DNA from: Streptomyces sp. NRRL S-646
Lineage (GTDB): Bacteria; Actinomycetota; Actinomycetes; Streptomycetales; Streptomycetaceae
Length of the DNA: 64,000 nt
NCBI RefSeq assembly: GCF_000720765.1
Contig: NZ_JODC01000007.1
Location: forward strand, 930,001 to 994,000
Direction of reading: 5' to 3'
Under the pieces are notes generated by a model that ran no database searches, was not told the DNA's origin, and saw only the letters and a program-made list of their open reading frames with translations. Below, piece after piece: positions 49,377 through 64,000 of this stretch (position 1 is the stretch's first letter; each line of letters opens with the position of its first letter). The position numbers were made by a program, and so were the translations under genes.

Positions 49377-50224
49377 GCCGTGTCCCGGGCGGCAGGCTCT
49401 TCGCGGTCAGTGACCTGCACGTCGCCTACGAGCAGAACCGTGCCGTCGTACGGGACCTGCGCCCCCGCGATCCCTCCGACTGGCTGATGGTCGCCGGTGA
49501 CATCGGGGAGCTGGTCTCGGACATCGAGTGGGTGCTGCGGCTGCTCGCCGAGCGGTTCGCCACCGTGGTGTGGGTGCCGGGCAACCACGAACTGTGGACC
49601 CACCCGGACGACCCGGTGACCCTGCGCGGTGAGGCCCGCTATCGCAGGCTGGTCGAACTGTGCCGGTCCCTGGGGGTGTTGACCCCGGAGGACCCGTACG
49701 CGCAGTGGCCCGGCCCCGACGGGCCGGTGGTGATCGCACCGCTGTTCCTGCTCTACGACTACTCGTTCCTGCCGTCCGGTGCCACCGGCCCCGCGGACGC
49801 GCTCGCCCGGGCGGAGGAGGCCGGGGTGGTGGCCAACGACGAGTTCCTCCTGCACAGCGACCCCTACCCGGACCGCGCGGCCTGGTGCCGGGCGCGGCTG
49901 GCGTACACCCGAGAGCGGCTGGACGCCTGCCCGCCGGATCTGCCGACCGTGCTGGTGAACCACTTCCCGCTGATCCGCGAGCCGACCCGCATTCTGCGGT
50001 ACCCGGAGTTCGCGCTGTGGTGCGGGACCACCGCCACGGAAGACTGGCACCGGCGTTACCGGGCGGCCACCGTCGTCTACGGCCATCTGCACATCCCCCG
50101 CACCATCTGGCACGACGGGGTGCCGCACCGGGAGGTGTCGCTGGGCTATCCGCGCGAGTGGCAGGCGCGCGGGATACCCGATCCGCTGCTGCGCGAGATC
50201 CTTCCCCGGCGAGGTTCCCGATGA
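49373..50224 (+). CDS. Calcineurin-like metallophosphoesterase
   Basis: 283 residues from GTG 49373. Metallophosphoesterase signature spread in order: LFAVSDLHVAYEQN (DxH), VAGDIGELVSD (GD), WVPGNHELW (GNHE), LVNHFPL (H) and VYGHLHIPRT (GHxH). All two-metal ligands are present. It overlaps the phosphopantetheinyl transferase by ATGA. I recall the same MPE-PPTase pair near other Streptomyces clusters; a role in trimming phosphopantetheine or CoA-type phosphates is a guess. Confidence 0.9.
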   Translation: MSRVPGGRLFAVSDLHVAYEQNRAVVRDLRPRDPSDWLMVAGDIGELVSDIEWVLRLLAERFATVVWVPGNHELWTHPDDPVTLRGEARYRRLVELCRSLGVLTPEDPYAQWPGPDGPVVIAPLFLLYDYSFLPSGATGPADALARAEEAGVVANDEFLLHSDPYPDRAAWCRARLAYTRERLDACPPDLPTVLVNHFPLIREPTRILRYPEFALWCGTTATEDWHRRYRAATVVYGHLHIPRTIWHDGVPHREVSLGYPREWQARGIPDPLLREILPRRGSR

Positions 50225-51015
50225 CGTCGCTGATGCGTCGGCTGCTGCCGGACCACGTGGAAGTGACCGAGGTCCTCGGCGAGTTGGTGGCGCCCCCGCT
50301 GTTTCCGGAGGAGGCGGCGGTGGTGGCGCGGGCGGTGGACAAGCGCAGGCGGGAGTTCGCCACCGGTCGCCGGTGCGCCCGGCTGTCGCTGGCCGCACTG
50401 GGGATCGAGGCGGTGCCGCTGCTGCCAGGACCGCGCGGTGAGCCCGGCTGGCCCGCGGGGGTGGTCGGTGCGATCTCCCACTGTGACGGCTACCGGGTGG
50501 CGGCGGTCGCCCGAAGCACCGACCTGGTGGCGCTCGGCATCGATGCCGAGTCGGCCGCCCCGCTGCCGGACGGCGTCCTGGAGGCAGTGTCGCTGCCCGA
50601 GGAACGCGCCGACCTCGCCCGGCTGCGGCGAACGGTGCCGGAAGTGCCCTGGGACCGGCTGCTGTTCAGCGCGAAGGAGTCGGTGTACAAAGTCTGGTTC
50701 CCGCTCACCCGCAGGCCGCTCGGGTTCGAGGAGGCCCGGGTGCGCTTCACCTGTGAGCCCGATGCCGCCGGCGCGGCACGGGGTACGTTCTCGGTCCGGC
50801 TGCTGATACCGGTGCCGCTCGCTTTCGCGGGTCCGGTCGGCGGTGGCGCCGAACTCACGGGGCGGTGGCTGGTCGACCAGGGCCTGGTGCTGACCGCGCT
50901 CGCACCCGCCGCGCGCCCCGCGGGAGACGGCCCATGTGCCGGTGTGCCAGGGGACCGGTCCATGGCCGGCGCATCCGGGGCGTCGACGCGTCCCGGCCCA
51001 ATCTTCCCGCCGTAG
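50221..51015 (+). CDS. Sfp-type 4'-phosphopantetheinyl transferase
   Basis: 264 residues. Markers: FATGRRCARLSLAALG, GAISHCDGYRVAAVARSTDLVALGIDAE (Mg-binding Asp/Glu), and WDRLLFSAKESVYKVWFPLT (catalytic FSxKESxYK). It loads the phosphopantetheine arm of CoA onto carrier-protein serines, such as those of the PKS here. ATG 50221 is coupled to the upstream stop. The C-terminal ~45 residues past the fold are Ala/Pro-rich and probably disordered. Confidence 0.94.
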   Translation: MTSLMRRLLPDHVEVTEVLGELVAPPLFPEEAAVVARAVDKRRREFATGRRCARLSLAALGIEAVPLLPGPRGEPGWPAGVVGAISHCDGYRVAAVARSTDLVALGIDAESAAPLPDGVLEAVSLPEERADLARLRRTVPEVPWDRLLFSAKESVYKVWFPLTRRPLGFEEARVRFTCEPDAAGAARGTFSVRLLIPVPLAFAGPVGGGAELTGRWLVDQGLVLTALAPAARPAGDGPCAGVPGDRSMAGASGASTRPGPIFPP

Positions 51016-51074
51016 TGACCCCACGGTCCGCGGCGGGCGCCGTGGGCCGACGTCGATTCGAAGGAGAGGCAGCG

Positions 51075-52565
51075 ATGCCCCAGTTCAACGCGACCGGTCC
51101 CCAGTCCGATACCGAAGCGGTCCTCGCCGCGCGGCTGGCCGCCTCGGCGACGGCCACCGGCGGCGAGGCGATGTCCGACGTCCAGTTCTTCGACTGGCTG
51201 GACGAGCGGCGCCGCAAGCACAGCCAGGAGGTGCGCCGCACCACCTTCGCCGACCTGTCCGGTTGGGGATTCCACCCGGACACCGGCGACCTGGAACATC
51301 ACAGCGGGCGGTTCTACGCGGTGCGCGGGCTGCAGGTGCGCACCGACTTCGGGCCGGTCCCGGAGTGGAGCCAGCCGATCATCCGGCAGCCGGAGATAGG
51401 CATCCTGGGCGTCGCGGTCCGCGAGATCAACGGGGTGCTGCACTGTCTGATGCAGGCGAAGACCGAGCCCGGCAATGTCAACGGGGTGCAGCTGTCCCCG
51501 ACCGTGCAGGCCACCAAGAGCAACTACACGCGGGTGCACGGTGGTTCACCGGTGCCGTATCTGGACTCCTTCCGTGAGCCGCGGGCGCGGGGCCATCGCG
51601 TACTCGCGGATGTGCTCCAGTCCGAGCAGGGCTCGTGGTTCTTCTGCAAGCGCAACCGCAACATGATCGTCGAGGTCGGCCCGGAGGTGGAGGCGGGCGA
51701 GGACTTCTGCTGGCTGACGCTGCGTCAGGTCAATGCTCTGCTGCACTACGAGAATCTGGTCAACATGGACGCACGTACGGTCCTGTCCTGTCTGCCCGAC
51801 TGGCATCACAGCGCCGGACCGGCTCCCGGCATCCACTCGGACGAGGCCGTCCGCAGCTGGATCACCACACAGCAGAGCGAGCGGGAGGTCAGCGCCGAGC
51901 TGTTGCCGTTGCGCGAGATCGAGGGACGCGGCTGGATCCGCGCCGAGGACCGCATCTCGCACGAGCGGGGCCTGTTCTTCAGCATCGTCCCCGTGGACGT
52001 CGTCTCGAACCGGCGTGAGGTGGCGTCCTGGTCGCAACCGCTGCTCGAACCACACGGTCTGGGGGTGGCGGCGATGCTGGTGCGTCGGATCGACGGTGTG
52101 CTGCACTGCCTGATGCGTGCCCGGGTCGAGCCGGGCTATCTGGACGTCATCGAACTCGGCCCCACCGTGCAGTGCACCCCGAGGAACTACGCACATCTGC
52201 TGCCGGGGGACGGCCCCCTCTTCCTCGACGTGGTGGAGGAGGCCCGTCCGGAGCAGGTGCTGTTCGACACGCTGCTGTCGGAGGAGGGCGGCCGGTTCCT
52301 GAACGCCCAGAACCGCTACCTGATCATCGAGGCGGACGACAGCGTCCCCACCGACGTGCCGGAGGACTACCTCTGGGTGACACTGCGTCAGCTCGGGGAG
52401 CTGCTCAAGCACAGCCACTACGTCAACATGCAGGCACGGACCCTGGTCGCGGCCCTGCGCACCGTCGCGGGCATCGCCCCCGGACTGCCCGTGGCCGGCA
52501 TCGGCGCTGCGGGGATCGCGGGCACCGCCCAGGGGAGGGGAGAGATCCGTGCGGATCATCGGTGA
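51075..52565 (+). CDS. NDP-hexose 2,3-dehydratase (EvaA/TylX3 family)
   Basis: 496 residues with two homologous halves, each with a line such as EWSQPIIRQPEIGILGVAVREINGVLHCLMQAK or SWSQPLLEPHGLGVAAML-VRRIDGVLHCLMRAR, and PTVQATKSNYT or PTVQCTPRNYA. This duplicated fold is typical of the dTDP-4-keto-6-deoxyhexose 2,3-dehydratases that begin 2,6-dideoxysugar formation. ATG 51075 follows AAGGAGAGG. It overlaps the epimerase gene by 17 bp. No glucose-1-phosphate thymidylyltransferase or glycosyltransferase lies in the window; they should sit further right. Confidence 0.92.
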   Translation: MPQFNATGPQSDTEAVLAARLAASATATGGEAMSDVQFFDWLDERRRKHSQEVRRTTFADLSGWGFHPDTGDLEHHSGRFYAVRGLQVRTDFGPVPEWSQPIIRQPEIGILGVAVREINGVLHCLMQAKTEPGNVNGVQLSPTVQATKSNYTRVHGGSPVPYLDSFREPRARGHRVLADVLQSEQGSWFFCKRNRNMIVEVGPEVEAGEDFCWLTLRQVNALLHYENLVNMDARTVLSCLPDWHHSAGPAPGIHSDEAVRSWITTQQSEREVSAELLPLREIEGRGWIRAEDRISHERGLFFSIVPVDVVSNRREVASWSQPLLEPHGLGVAAMLVRRIDGVLHCLMRARVEPGYLDVIELGPTVQCTPRNYAHLLPGDGPLFLDVVEEARPEQVLFDTLLSEEGGRFLNAQNRYLIIEADDSVPTDVPEDYLWVTLRQLGELLKHSHYVNMQARTLVAALRTVAGIAPGLPVAGIGAAGIAGTAQGRGEIRADHR

Positions 52566-53331
52566 CGGCTTCCTGGCCCGCAATCTGGCAGCCGCGTTCG
52601 ACGACCGCTTCCCGGAAGTGACGGCACTCGCCTCCGGCGTCTCCAGCACGGCCACGGCCGCCTTCGACGAGTACGACCGCGAGGCCCGCGTCCTCTACGA
52701 CGTGCTGGAGGAGTGCCGGCGGCACGGTCGGCGACTGCTGTTCTTCTCCACGGCCTCCTTCTCCATGTACGGCTTCCCGCCCGGCCAGGCCTCCGAGACG
52801 GACCCCGTAAGGCCGCCGAACGCTTACGGGCGGCACAAGTTGGCCCTGGAGAGCGTGGTGCGCTCCTCCGGTACCGAACACCTGATCCTGCGGCTGAGCC
52901 ATGTGGTGGGCCGCCATCAGCGGCCGCACCAACTGTTGCCCACCCTCGTCAGGAACATCGTCGAAGGCGAGGTGACGGTCCTTCGGGGCGCGCACCGGGA
53001 TCTGCTGGACATGCGGGATCTGCTGCACGCGGTCGAGCGGCTCCTCGAGGACGGGGTCAGCGGGGAGCTCCTCAATCTGGCCTCCGGAGTTCCGCAGCCG
53101 GTGGAGTCGATCGTGACGGCCATCGAACAGCGCCTCGGTGTCACAGCCCGCCGCATCCATCGCCCGGGCTCGCCCGCGATCACTCATGCCTCCGTGGAAC
53201 GTCTGCGCCGACGGGTGCCGGACTTCCGCACCGCCACCGCGGACCAGGACTATCTGAGCGCCCTGTTGGACGCCTATCTGCCCTACTACACCGATTTGCC
53301 GGTGGACTTGGGGGCACGGCTCGGCCTGTGA
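52549..53331 (+). CDS. NAD-dependent sugar epimerase/4-ketoreductase
   Basis: 260-residue short-chain Rossmann protein. N-terminal RIIGDGFLARNLAAAF is a variant GxGxxG loop (GDGFLA). SxYK-type active site: LFFSTASFSMYG (Ser/Thr region) and NAYGRHKLALESVV (Tyr-x3-Lys). The C-terminal VGRHQRPHQLLPTLVRNIVEGE and LLDMRDLLHAVERLLE are extended-SDR-like. With the 2,3-dehydratase it probably reduces or epimerises a 4-keto-deoxysugar nucleotide. GTG 52549 with GGGAGAG upstream. Confidence 0.85.
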   Translation: MRIIGDGFLARNLAAAFDDRFPEVTALASGVSSTATAAFDEYDREARVLYDVLEECRRHGRRLLFFSTASFSMYGFPPGQASETDPVRPPNAYGRHKLALESVVRSSGTEHLILRLSHVVGRHQRPHQLLPTLVRNIVEGEVTVLRGAHRDLLDMRDLLHAVERLLEDGVSGELLNLASGVPQPVESIVTAIEQRLGVTARRIHRPGSPAITHASVERLRRRVPDFRTATADQDYLSALLDAYLPYYTDLPVDLGARLGL

Positions 53332-53380
53332 CGGCGCCGTCGACTACGAGAACCCCTAGACAAGTTACGCGAACACAGGT

Positions 53381-53405
53381 CGGAGGACACTCCTCCGCTT
53401 AGCGT
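53381..53405 (+). promoter_or_regulatory. Dyad and possible leaderless promoter before the ABC exporter
   Basis: Perfect inverted repeat CGGAGGA-CAC-TCCTCCG (53381-53397), followed by a -10-like TAGCGT (53400-53405) that is 7 bases before ATG 53413. If transcription starts at that ATG, the message is leaderless and the dyad would fill the spacer, a typical repressor position for an export gene. Confidence 0.45.
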
Positions 53406-53412
53406 GAGCTGC

Positions 53413-54381
53413 ATGATTGAGCTTGCCGGAGTGACCAAGCGGTACGGCGAGAAGGTTGTGGTCGACGACCTCACCTTCACGGTCCGGCCCGGCTGCGTCA
53501 CCGGATTCCTCGGACCCAACGGAGCGGGCAAATCCACCACGATGCGGATGATGCTCGGTCTGGACCGCCCCACCTCGGGCCATGTTCACATCGACGGCCG
53601 GCCCTACGCCCGGCTCAAGGAGCCGCTGCGTCAGATCGGTGCGCTGCTCGACGCGAAGGCAATGCACGGCGGACGCAGCGCGTATCAGAACCTCAGGTGC
53701 CTGGCGCTCAGCAATGGCATACCCCTGACCCGGGTCGACGAAGTGCTTCATGAGGTCGGTCTGGACTCGGTCGCAAGGAAACGACCCAAGGGCTTCTCCC
53801 TGGGCATGGGGCAGCGGCTCGGCATCGCCGCGGCGCTGCTCGGAGATCCGGAGATCGTGATGCTGGACGAGCCGGTCAACGGCCTCGACCCGGAGGGCAT
53901 CCACTGGATCCGCACCCTGATGCGACGGCTGGCCTCGCAGGGCCGCACGGTGTTCGTCTCCAGCCATCTGATGAGCGAGATGGCGCTGACCGCCGACCAC
54001 CTGGTCGTCATCGGCCGCGGCAAGCTGCTCGCCGACACCAGCATGGAGGACTTCATCGACCGCAACTCCCGGTCGTCCGTGCGGGTCCGCACGCCCGAAC
54101 CGGAGAAGCTGCGGGACGCGCTGTCCGCCGTCGGCATCACCGCCACCGAGAACGGCTCCGGTGCCTTCGAGGTGACCGAGGTCCCGTCGGAGCGCCTCGG
54201 TGAACTCGCCCTGGCGCACGGCATCCTGCTGCACGAGCTGAGCCCGCAGCACGCGTCCCTGGAGGACGCGTTCATCGCGCTGACCGGTGAGGCGGCCGAG
54301 TACCGCACCGGTCCGTCCGCCGCGGCCGCCGAGTCGCCCGGCGGCGGGCCCGCACCGCAGACCACCGGCAAGGAGTCCTGA
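53413..54381 (+). CDS. DrrA-like ABC transporter ATP-binding protein
   Basis: 322 residues from ATG 53413 (GTG 53404 is possible; no ribosome site for either). Walker A GFLGPNGAGKSTTMRMML, signature KGFSLGMGQRLGIAAALLG (the usual LSGGQ is LGMGQ, as in many antibiotic exporters), Walker B IVMLDEPVNGLDPEG, H loop VSSHLMSEMA. The C-terminal domain (~215-300) is of the DrrA type with a Pro/Ala tail. It pairs with the permease 3 bp downstream to export or give resistance to the cluster product. Confidence 0.93.
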   Translation: MIELAGVTKRYGEKVVVDDLTFTVRPGCVTGFLGPNGAGKSTTMRMMLGLDRPTSGHVHIDGRPYARLKEPLRQIGALLDAKAMHGGRSAYQNLRCLALSNGIPLTRVDEVLHEVGLDSVARKRPKGFSLGMGQRLGIAAALLGDPEIVMLDEPVNGLDPEGIHWIRTLMRRLASQGRTVFVSSHLMSEMALTADHLVVIGRGKLLADTSMEDFIDRNSRSSVRVRTPEPEKLRDALSAVGITATENGSGAFEVTEVPSERLGELALAHGILLHELSPQHASLEDAFIALTGEAAEYRTGPSAAAAESPGGGPAPQTTGKES

Positions 54382-54384
54382 CCC

Positions 54385-55152
54385 ATGTCCGCACCCATCG
54401 CGACCCTCCGCTCCGAGTGGGCCAAGCTCACCACGGTCCGCTCCACGGGGTGGACCCTGTTCGCCGCCTTCGCCGTCACCGTGGTCTTCGGCACGCTGGT
54501 GAGCGCGCTGTCGAACTCCCAGTACGACGACCTGTCGCAGCAGGAGAAGCTCTCCTTCGACGCCGCCGGCACCAGCTTCGCCGGCGGCGTTCTGGGCCAG
54601 CTGGCGATGATCGCGTTCGGGGTCATGGTCGTCGGCGGCGAGTACAGCAGCGGCATGATCCGCAACTCGCTGGCGGCGGTGCCGCGGCGCGGTGTCTTCT
54701 ACTTCGGCAAAGTGACGGTTGCGACCGGTGCCGCGCTCGTGGTCGGCATGGTCACCAGCTTTGCGACCTTCTTCGCCGGGCAGGCCGCGCTCGGTTCCCA
54801 CAGCACCACGATCGGCGCGGACAACGTGCTGCGCGCGACGCTGGGCGCCGGGCTCTACATGACACTGATGGCCGTGTTCTCGATGGGCGTGGCCACCATG
54901 CTGCGCAGTTCCATGCTGTCCATGGGCATTCTCATGCCGTTCTTCTTCCTCGTCACGCAGATCCTGGCCTCGGTGCCCGGCGCCAAGGACGCCGCGCATT
55001 ACCTTCCCGACCAGGCCGGTCTGGCCATGGCGCGGGTGGTCGAGAAATCGGATGTGCCGTACGGGCCCGGTGGCGGCCTCGCCATCATGCTGCTGTGGGT
55101 GGCCGCGGCCGTGCTCGGCGGGTATCTCGTGCTGCGTAACCGGGATGCCTGA
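54385..55152 (+). CDS. ABC-2 type transporter permease
   Basis: 255 residues with about six membrane helices: GWTLFAAFAVTVVFGTLVSAL, GGVLGQLAMIAFGVMVVGGEY, VATGAALVVGMVTSFATFF, TLGAGLYMTLMAVFSMGVAT, MGILMPFFFLVTQILASV and GGGLAIMLLWVAAAVLGGYL. The GEYSSGMIRNSLAAVPRR loop is the conserved ABC-2 coupling motif. It is the partner of the upstream ATPase. Confidence 0.92.
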   Translation: MSAPIATLRSEWAKLTTVRSTGWTLFAAFAVTVVFGTLVSALSNSQYDDLSQQEKLSFDAAGTSFAGGVLGQLAMIAFGVMVVGGEYSSGMIRNSLAAVPRRGVFYFGKVTVATGAALVVGMVTSFATFFAGQAALGSHSTTIGADNVLRATLGAGLYMTLMAVFSMGVATMLRSSMLSMGILMPFFFLVTQILASVPGAKDAAHYLPDQAGLAMARVVEKSDVPYGPGGGLAIMLLWVAAAVLGGYLVLRNRDA

Positions 55153-55231
55153 ACAGCCCGTCCAAGTCTAGGAAATTGCTGGTGTTCCGCGAGGCACACT
55201 GAGCAGCAATCCACGGCTCAGGGAGCACTTC

Positions 55232-56008
55232 ATGACCGACATCAGGTCAGTTCAGGTCGCTGACGGCGTTTCGTTCTTCGTTCCGCAGACGGAGGGCGCG
55301 CTGTTCTCCGAAGTCGACTTCATCTACAACGAGATATTCGTCGAGCGCACGTATCTCAAGCACGGAATCCAGCTTTCCGATTCCTCGCGGATCGTGGACG
55401 CCGGAGCGAATGTGGGATTGTTCTCCCTCTTCGTCAAGCAGGAGTTCCCCGGCGCGAAGATCCTGGCGTTCGAGCCGATTCCGGCCATTCACCAGGCGCT
55501 GCTGGAGAACCTGGACAGCCACGGCGCGAAGGACGTGGAGGTGGTGCGCTCGGCTCTGGGCCGTCGGTATGAGGAGCAGGTCCGCTTCACGTTCTACCCC
55601 GCCCTGCCCGGCAACTCCACGCGGTACCCCGAGCAGAAGAAGGTCGGGCAGGAGCTGACGGTGGAGCAGATCGGCCAGGAAGCCCTGGACCGCATCATGG
55701 CCGGCTTCGAGGTGGAGGCCGAGGTGAACCGGCTCTCCGACAAGCTGCGCACATGGGCGCCCGAGGGTCCGATCGACCTGCTGAAGATCGACGTCGAGGG
55801 CGCGGAACTCGAGGTCATGGAAGGACTGGACGCGGCGGACTGGCAGCGCGTGCGCCAGACCGTCATCGAGGTGCAGGACCTCGACGGCCGCCTGGACGCG
55901 GTGCGGGACATCCTCGACGCACAGGGCTTCTCCGTGACGGTGGAGAACGCCGCGCACCTGCCCGAGGTCTTCCGCTATTCCATGGTGTACGCAAGGCGCG
56001 AGAACTGA
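55232..56008 (+). CDS. FkbM family methyltransferase
   Basis: 258-residue SAM-dependent O-methyltransferase of the FkbM class. SAM motif IVDAGANVGLFSLFV, followed by ILAFEPIPAIHQALLENL (acidic end of strand 2), and a late PIDLLKIDVEGAELEVMEGLDAAD, the hallmark of this family. Probably methylates a hydroxyl of the polyketide or its sugar. ATG 55232 follows GGGAG. Converges on the KASIII-like gene with a terminator between them. Confidence 0.92.
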   Translation: MTDIRSVQVADGVSFFVPQTEGALFSEVDFIYNEIFVERTYLKHGIQLSDSSRIVDAGANVGLFSLFVKQEFPGAKILAFEPIPAIHQALLENLDSHGAKDVEVVRSALGRRYEEQVRFTFYPALPGNSTRYPEQKKVGQELTVEQIGQEALDRIMAGFEVEAEVNRLSDKLRTWAPEGPIDLLKIDVEGAELEVMEGLDAADWQRVRQTVIEVQDLDGRLDAVRDILDAQGFSVTVENAAHLPEVFRYSMVYARREN

Positions 56009-56046
56009 CACTCCGGGGCCGCCTCGCTGCCCCGGCCACCGCGAAC

Positions 56047-56083
56047 AGACCCGGCACCTCGTCCTCGCGGTGCCGGGTCTTTC
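56047..56083. terminator. Terminator between converging FkbM and KASIII-like genes
   Basis: AGACCCGGCACC-N10-GGTGCCGGGTCT followed by TT: 12-bp perfect stem, loop TCGTCCTCGC, usable on either strand. Confidence 0.85.
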
Positions 56084-56102
56084 GCTGCCTCGATGTCCCC
56101 GT

Positions 56103-57161
56103 TCAGGAGACCGGCTGCTCCTGGGCCCAGGCCGGCAGTTCGAGAACGGTGAGGACGGCCGAGGTCGACACCCAGCCGGACGCCGACGTGGTCATCAGGA
56201 TGTGGTCGCCCGGAGACAGCAGCCCGTTGACCAGCAGGTGGTTCAGGGAGACCGCCATGTCGCAGGCGCCCATATGGCCGTACTCCTTGCCGAAGTCCCA
56301 GGTGGAGCGGGACATCGGCAGGCCCAGCGGCTGCATCTTCATCTGGTCGATCATGCGGGAGTCGCTGTTCGCGGCCACCACCCACCTCAGGTCCGACGCG
56401 TTGAGCCCCGCGTCCACCAGCGACCGGTGCACGATGTCCAGCTCGAAGTCGCGGATCATCTCCATGCACTTGTCCAGGGGCATCACGTGCTGGTTGAAGT
56501 AGGACAGCAGTTCCATCGTGCCGGACGCCTTGCGCTGTTCCCCGCGGAACGGCAGCAGCGACTCCTCGCCGCGATGCCACTGTTCCAGTTCCGGCTGGGT
56601 CCCGGAATTCACCGCGCGCAGCGCCGCGAACCCTCCTTCGCCGCTGAGCAGGACGGCGGCGCCACCGTCGCTGGCGGTGAATCCGGTACCGAACCCCGTC
56701 CACCGGTCGATCAGCGGACTGGTGAAGTTCTCCGCCGCCGTCACCAGCACGGTCTCGGCGCCGGCGGCGCCCGTCAACTGGCCGACGGCGACCTCGATAC
56801 CGGCCAGCAGGCCGTTGGAATGCTGGCGCACGTCCGTGCTGGCCACCCCGCTCACGCCCAGCTCACGCAGCAGATAGCCGGGCGGGTAGAACCCCTCGGG
56901 GCCATGCTGCACGGCGGTGCAGTGGACGTGGTAGTCGAGGTCCTCGAGGTCATTGGCGGACCGGCGGAACGCCTGCCGGGCGGCCAGCACCGCCATGTCC
57001 AGCGCGGGCAGGTCGTCCGCGATGTACGCGGCGGTCAGGCCGGTGCCGTACTGGACGGAGTACTCGTCGTAGAGCCCTTCCCGCACCGCCTGCTCGACGC
57101 TCACCCACCGGTCCGGGATGTAGGCCCCGACCGTGTCGACATAGACGCCGTCCGTTTTCAT
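56103..57161 (-). CDS. KASIII-like acyltransferase with serine in place of the active cysteine
   Basis: 352-residue FabH-fold protein of the ChlB/CerJ/DpsC-like branch. ATG 57161 follows AAGGAGGAG, 58 bp after the PKS stop, so it is in the PKS operon. The usual nucleophile line (…xxCNG) reads DVRQHSNGLLAGIEVA: Ser replaces Cys. FabH's His-Asn pair is also replaced (WVVAANSDSRMID; GHMGACDMAVSLNHLL keeps the late Asp seen in CerJ-like acyltransferases). It is probably an acyl-transfer enzyme (chain starter, sugar acylation or product release) rather than a condensing enzyme. The reaction cannot be read from the sequence. Confidence 0.85.
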   Translation of the reverse strand: MKTDGVYVDTVGAYIPDRWVSVEQAVREGLYDEYSVQYGTGLTAAYIADDLPALDMAVLAARQAFRRSANDLEDLDYHVHCTAVQHGPEGFYPPGYLLRELGVSGVASTDVRQHSNGLLAGIEVAVGQLTGAAGAETVLVTAAENFTSPLIDRWTGFGTGFTASDGGAAVLLSGEGGFAALRAVNSGTQPELEQWHRGEESLLPFRGEQRKASGTMELLSYFNQHVMPLDKCMEMIRDFELDIVHRSLVDAGLNASDLRWVVAANSDSRMIDQMKMQPLGLPMSRSTWDFGKEYGHMGACDMAVSLNHLLVNGLLSPGDHILMTTSASGWVSTSAVLTVLELPAWAQEQPVS

Positions 57162-57219
57162 CTGTGCTTCTCCTCCTTGGGTGTCGGGCTACTGCTGGCG
57201 TGCGGTGCGGTGGCCGGTG

Positions 57220-64000
<6,781 letters not shown>

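Overview
The window reads as a linear stretch of a Streptomyces (or very close actinomycete) chromosome. The signs are uniformly high G+C, many GTG starts, GGAGG-type ribosome sites, rare TTA codons, short Streptomyces-type palindromic repeats and a conserved ethylmalonyl-CoA pathway/psd-pssA block. The function calls below are made from protein motifs read by eye. No database search was possible.

Layout. 1-16.3 kb is ordinary core/arm material: a peptidase operon on the minus strand (M55 D-aminopeptidase, M20 peptidase, S9 prolyl oligopeptidase cut by the window edge), a secreted SMP-30-like protein, a methyltransferase, a SpoIIE/PP2C phosphatase-anti-sigma protein, a 14-helix MFS exporter fused to Ig-like regulatory domains, an SRPBCC protein, a radical SAM protein behind an SOS-box-like site, a secreted tripeptidyl-aminopeptidase-like hydrolase, RidA, a GNAT and a HEAT-repeat protein. 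16.3-27.7 kb is a complete ethylmalonyl-CoA block: a double-domain 3-hydroxyacyl-CoA dehydrogenase behind a strongly structured leader, a TetR regulator, crotonyl-CoA carboxylase/reductase (promoter with an operator-like dyad in its spacer), ethylmalonyl-CoA mutase, a CitE-type malyl-CoA lyase, a MaoC hydratase and a methylsuccinyl-CoA dehydrogenase, followed by psd and pssA. After glycerate kinase and an internally deleted ADP-ribosylglycohydrolase, 30.0-34.0 kb is a graveyard: a frameshifted small gene, a broken serine recombinase, a toxin-antitoxin pair whose antitoxin is broken at a GC dinucleotide run, a short membrane-peptide gene, IS30/IS3/IS5 pieces, an AraC stump and a gamma-glutamyltransferase/inositol-monophosphatase chimera.

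34.0-64.0 kb holds regulators and then a type I modular polyketide cluster. A PucR-type regulator is divergent from an OmpR-type response regulator and its kinase. A second, orphan kinase with two TTA codons follows, then three consecutive large LuxR-family (LAL) ATPase proteins. Cluster genes proper are an acyl-CoA carboxylase epsilon subunit and type II thioesterase (minus), and on the plus strand a metallophosphoesterase, Sfp-type phosphopantetheinyl transferase, NDP-hexose 2,3-dehydratase, NAD-dependent sugar epimerase/reductase, a DrrAB-like ABC exporter and a FkbM methyltransferase. On the minus strand are a KASIII-like acyltransferase and the C-terminal 2259 residues of a modular PKS that runs off the right edge.

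How it fits together: the ethylmalonyl-CoA genes can feed C4/C5 extender units and assimilate acetate. The epsilon subunit would serve an acyl-CoA carboxylase making malonyl/methylmalonyl-CoA. The PPTase activates the carrier proteins, TEII edits the line, the sugar genes point to a deoxysugar-decorated macrolide-like product, and the ABC pair probably exports it. The most unusual item is the terminal PKS module. Its KS is intact and its ACP serine is kept, but AT, DH and KR all lack their catalytic residues, there is no thioesterase domain, and a serine-for-cysteine KASIII-like protein is encoded directly downstream.
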